Source of the DNA: an uncultured Lachnospiraceae bacterium
GTDB lineage: Bacteria; Bacillota; Clostridia; Lachnospirales; Lachnospiraceae
Reading direction: 5' to 3'
DNA length: 6,621 nucleotides
Assembly (NCBI GenBank): GCA_947175775.1
Contig: CAMWNY010000143.1
Span: forward strand, 1-6,621
Shown: positions 4,441 to 6,621 of the stretch, in pieces
How positions within the stretch are numbered: the stretch's first letter is position 1
Layout of the letters: each line of letters starts with the position of its first letter
Position numbers and translations under genes: made by a program
The notes under the pieces: model-generated
The model's input: the letters and a program-made list of their open reading frames with translations, nothing else
Database searches by the model: none
What the model was told of the DNA's origin: nothing

Positions 4441-6621
4441 ATGGTTATTAACATGAAAAAAATAAAATTAAAACATAGAATATTTAGCCTGATACTGACT
4501 CTTACGCTTATATGTACCGAGTTTTCGCCCAACTTGATGACTGTATCTGCAACCGAATATCAGGATACGGAAACAACAGCTGACAAAGAGGGTTCTTTAC
4601 AGGAAAATACAGAAGTGGAATCGGCGGATACACAGCAAAGCAGTATAGCGCAGGATATAATCAGTGAAGACGTAGGACAGGAAAGTACAGAGGATAATGC
4701 ACAGGAACATTTTGAGACGGATGTACTGGAATTGCCTGAAAGCAGCACAGCTTTAGAAAGCGCAGATGTGCCAATAGAGACAGAAGCATATACGGAGACG
4801 CAAGTATATACAGAGACGCAAACACAGATTAATACAGAATCGGAAACAGACATAACAGTACCGTCTGAAAGCACGGCGGAAACTGAAGAAACCATGCCTG
4901 AAAACGGTGAAAGTCCGACGATTGTAAGAGGAAAGATATTTATGCCGGAGGGAGCGTTTGTAGAAGGCGGCGAACTCTCAGGATATATTTCTATTTCCGC
5001 AGGCGGATATTCCAGAAGATCTTCTTTTTCAATCAGCGGGGAGATGGAGTATGCAGAATATGAAGTCACCTTTAGCAATGAAGTGACAACAGCGTCACAG
5101 ATTCAGCTTAATGTGGGAACTTCAAGCTCGGTAAAAACAAACCTTTTACAAAGAACACTTTATTATACAGGGTCAGGATGGAGTATTAACAGTGCGGATG
5201 CTGCTGAAACGGCGCTTCCTGCAGATGGAAACAGTTTTGACTTCACGTTTCAAAAATCATTGCTTTACGGATATGTGAAACTGCCCGAAAATACCATGAT
5301 AGATGGCGGCAGGTATTCATACCAATATCAAACATATGTATATGCAGAGACATCTTCCGGCAGCTACTATGTATCCGGAAATCTGAATGAGACAGAAGGC
5401 ATGTTTTATAATATGTCAAAGCTTCCGTTAGACACGGCAGAAATAACACGACTGTATGTAAAGGTAAATGATGACAGCAGTATCCGTTCAAATTTGGTTA
5501 CGGGAAATAATGAATATTATAACGGCAGTAATATCCTTACTGCATCTGTGGACAGCGCCATACCGGTAAGTTTGGCTGACGGGAGCGTAGAACAGGATTT
5601 TACGCTCAGGAAAGCACAAGTATTTGGGCATATAAACCTCCCGGAAGGAACAGTGATACCGGAGGGATTTGATATTTCCGGAACTGTATCTGCAAGGGTA
5701 AGTGCAAATAGCAGCAGGTACAGCAAATCGTTCACAATCAGTTCCGCTGATGCCGCTGCAGGTGTTGATTATGTAATCAATAATATGCCGTTTGACTTAA
5801 CGGAAATAGCGAGTTTATATGTCAATATAAAGGATATAACGAATAATAAGGACTATCATACCAATTTGCTGACTGGTTTTGATGAATACTATGCGTTAGA
5901 TGCTGACGGCAATGAGATATTGACTGGCGCGGCATCGGACATGCCAATACAAGTCAGAGAAAATGGGTATAATATTAACCTGAATAAAACAAACGCGCAT
6001 TTTAAGTTTATCCTTGGAGATAGTGCACAGTTTTCAGGAGATGATTTAAAGGGAACTTTTTATATTAAGTTCAAAGACAATAACAGCACTTTTTCAAAGA
6101 ATATTATAATCAGTGAAAATACAAAGGAAACAGAATTTTATATTAACAGAGTTCCTGTTGGGGCTAAAGAGGTTTCACAGATTTATGTAAAGTGGAACTC
6201 TAATTCCAATATAACCTCAAACTTTATGCTGAATAAGAACCTGTACTATACCGGAACGGAAGGAAGCTGGGAAGGCACATCAGTTAATTTGACGGACTAT
6301 ACTATATCTGCAGACGTTGTAAATGAGCTGACGATGAATGCGGCAGGCGATGTGTTAAAGATTAAGATGTCTTTACCGGAAAACAGCGAAATCAACGGGG
6401 CAGCTCTTGAGGGAACAATCACGGCATATTATAGCGGCGGGAATTATAGCGCCGGTTTTAAGATGAAACCGTTGGAAAACTCTAAAGAGGTGACAATCCC
6501 GTTACCTGAGGGAACAAGCAAGCTGACTTATTTGAAAGTACGCGTTAATGGCAATGATAATGTATCTACAGATGTATTGTGCAATAATGACTTGTACTAT
6601 ACGGCAGCAGGGCTTTCAAAG
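4441..6621 (+). CDS. Second large secreted repeat protein, 3' end beyond window
   Basis: The frame is open from the ATG at 4441 to the last base: 727 codons without a stop, so the C-terminus is missing. An alternative start is the ATG at 4453. Residues 1-37 are a Sec signal peptide (MVINMKKIKLKHR, a hydrophobic IFSLILTLTLI core, likely cleavage after VSA at 35-37). Residues 38-158 are an acidic Thr/Glu/Ser-rich linker, probably disordered, of the kind that lifts domains off a cell wall. From about residue 162 the protein consists of tandem repeats starting near 162, 275, 393, 519 and 638, the last cut by the edge. Each repeat opens with a hydrophobic strand and usually LPE plus a Gly-rich turn. 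It later carries LYV-type strands and a TNLL/SNLV...YY motif (YY at 241, 359, 483, 602, 719). I do not recognise a named family; the pattern suggests beta-sandwich units. It lies 165 bases after the first surface gene on the same strand and is probably co-transcribed. An adhesive or structural role is inference. Confidence 0.88.
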   Translation, partial: MVINMKKIKLKHRIFSLILTLTLICTEFSPNLMTVSATEYQDTETTADKEGSLQENTEVESADTQQSSIAQDIISEDVGQESTEDNAQEHFETDVLELPESSTALESADVPIETEAYTETQVYTETQTQINTESETDITVPSESTAETEETMPENGESPTIVRGKIFMPEGAFVEGGELSGYISISAGGYSRRSSFSISGEMEYAEYEVTFSNEVTTASQIQLNVGTSSSVKTNLLQRTLYYTGSGWSINSADAAETALPADGNSFDFTFQKSLLYGYVKLPENTMIDGGRYSYQYQTYVYAETSSGSYYVSGNLNETEGMFYNMSKLPLDTAEITRLYVKVNDDSSIRSNLVTGNNEYYNGSNILTASVDSAIPVSLADGSVEQDFTLRKAQVFGHINLPEGTVIPEGFDISGTVSARVSANSSRYSKSFTISSADAAAGVDYVINNMPFDLTEIASLYVNIKDITNNKDYHTNLLTGFDEYYALDADGNEILTGAASDMPIQVRENGYNINLNKTNAHFKFILGDSAQFSGDDLKGTFYIKFKDNNSTFSKNIIISENTKETEFYINRVPVGAKEVSQIYVKWNSNSNITSNFMLNKNLYYTGTEGSWEGTSVNLTDYTISADVVNELTMNAAGDVLKIKMSLPENSEINGAALEGTITAYYSGGNYSAGFKMKPLENSKEVTIPLPEGTSKLTYLKVRVNGNDNVSTDVLCNNDLYYTAAGLSK
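4786..4821 (+). repeat. Two 18-bp tandem repeats in the acidic linker
   Basis: Bases 4786-4803 and 4804-4821 are 18-bp copies differing at two positions. They encode AYTETQ and VYTETQ (residues 116-127), followed by a partial TQ. In-frame 6-residue units like this can expand or contract by slippage and change linker length without breaking the frame. Confidence 0.65.
4924..6621 (+). repeat. At least five tandem ~113-126-residue repeats in the second surface protein
   Basis: Approximate residue bounds are 162-274, 275-392, 393-518, 519-637 and 638 to the edge. The opening strand reads GKIFMPEG, GYVKLPEN, GHINLPEG, FKFILGDS and IKMSLPEN. The late landmark reads TNLLQRTLYYTG, SNLVTGNNEYYNG, TNLLTGFDEYYAL, SNFMLNKNLYYTG and TDVLCNNDLYYTA. 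Its YY pairs are spaced 118, 124, 119 and 117 residues. The fourth unit lacks the LPE opening but keeps the rest. Sequence identity between units is low, so this is an old expansion. Confidence 0.75.

Noticed and set aside
4504..4518. Cys at residue 25 of the second protein as a lipoprotein site
   Set aside because: The preceding residues TLI do not fit a lipobox, which needs G, A or S before Cys, and a better signal peptidase I site (VSA) follows.
4560..5078. Antisense open frame of 172 codons on the - strand, rich in Ser and Val
   Set aside because: It mirrors the Thr/Glu/Ser-rich linker and first repeat of the + strand gene. Its composition is the reverse reading of GAA/ACA/GAG codons, and it has no visible start signal.
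1..6621. CRISPR arrays, tRNA or rRNA genes, insertion-sequence ends
   Set aside because: No regularly spaced direct repeats, cloverleaf sequences, rRNA-like stretches or transposase reading frames were seen.

Overview
The window looks like a piece of a low-GC Gram-positive chromosome, most likely Clostridia and probably Lachnospiraceae. The evidence is A+T-rich DNA, purine-rich Shine-Dalgarno sites, a TGn-TATAAT promoter, and large secreted proteins built from Ig-like, InlB B-type and short beta-rich repeats of the kind common in gut Lachnospiraceae. The family-level assignment is inference from protein style, not from a marker gene.

Layout, all genes on the + strand. (1) Positions 1-254 hold the C-terminal 83 codons of a RhuM-family protein whose start lies outside the window. 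(2) Positions 255-645 are a 391-base gap without a supportable gene. It contains a strong stem-loop (366-400, probable terminator), a 10-bp palindrome (421-430), a second hairpin (445-468), an A+T tract with a 16-bp palindrome (503-518), an extended -10 promoter (527-556) and the leader of the next gene. (3) Positions 646-4275 encode a 1209-residue secreted protein. It has a signal peptide, a family-unassigned N-terminal domain, two tandem copies of an [Ig-like + InlB B-repeat] module, and seven diverged C-terminal repeats, with no sortase anchor. (4) Positions 4276-4440 are a short gap unusually dense in perfect inverted repeats (three hairpins and a possible outer stem). No clear promoter or U-tailed terminator is seen there. 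(5) Positions 4441 to the right edge hold a second secreted protein, open for 727 codons and still running at base 6621. It has a signal peptide, a Thr/Glu/Ser-rich acidic linker of about 120 residues, and at least five tandem repeats of about 113-126 residues.

The two large genes probably form one transcription unit for extracellular, cell-envelope-associated proteins, fed by the promoter at about 527-556. Both are exported by the Sec route and made mostly of repeated beta-sandwich-like units, so adhesion, scaffolding or a surface-layer role is plausible. No catalytic motif is visible, and neither visible part shows an LPXTG, an S-layer homology domain or a lipobox. The RhuM fragment upstream appears to be a separate unit closed by the 366-400 hairpin. 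Nothing here proves a new system. The most unusual items are the repeat family of the second protein and the hairpin-rich gap between the two surface genes.
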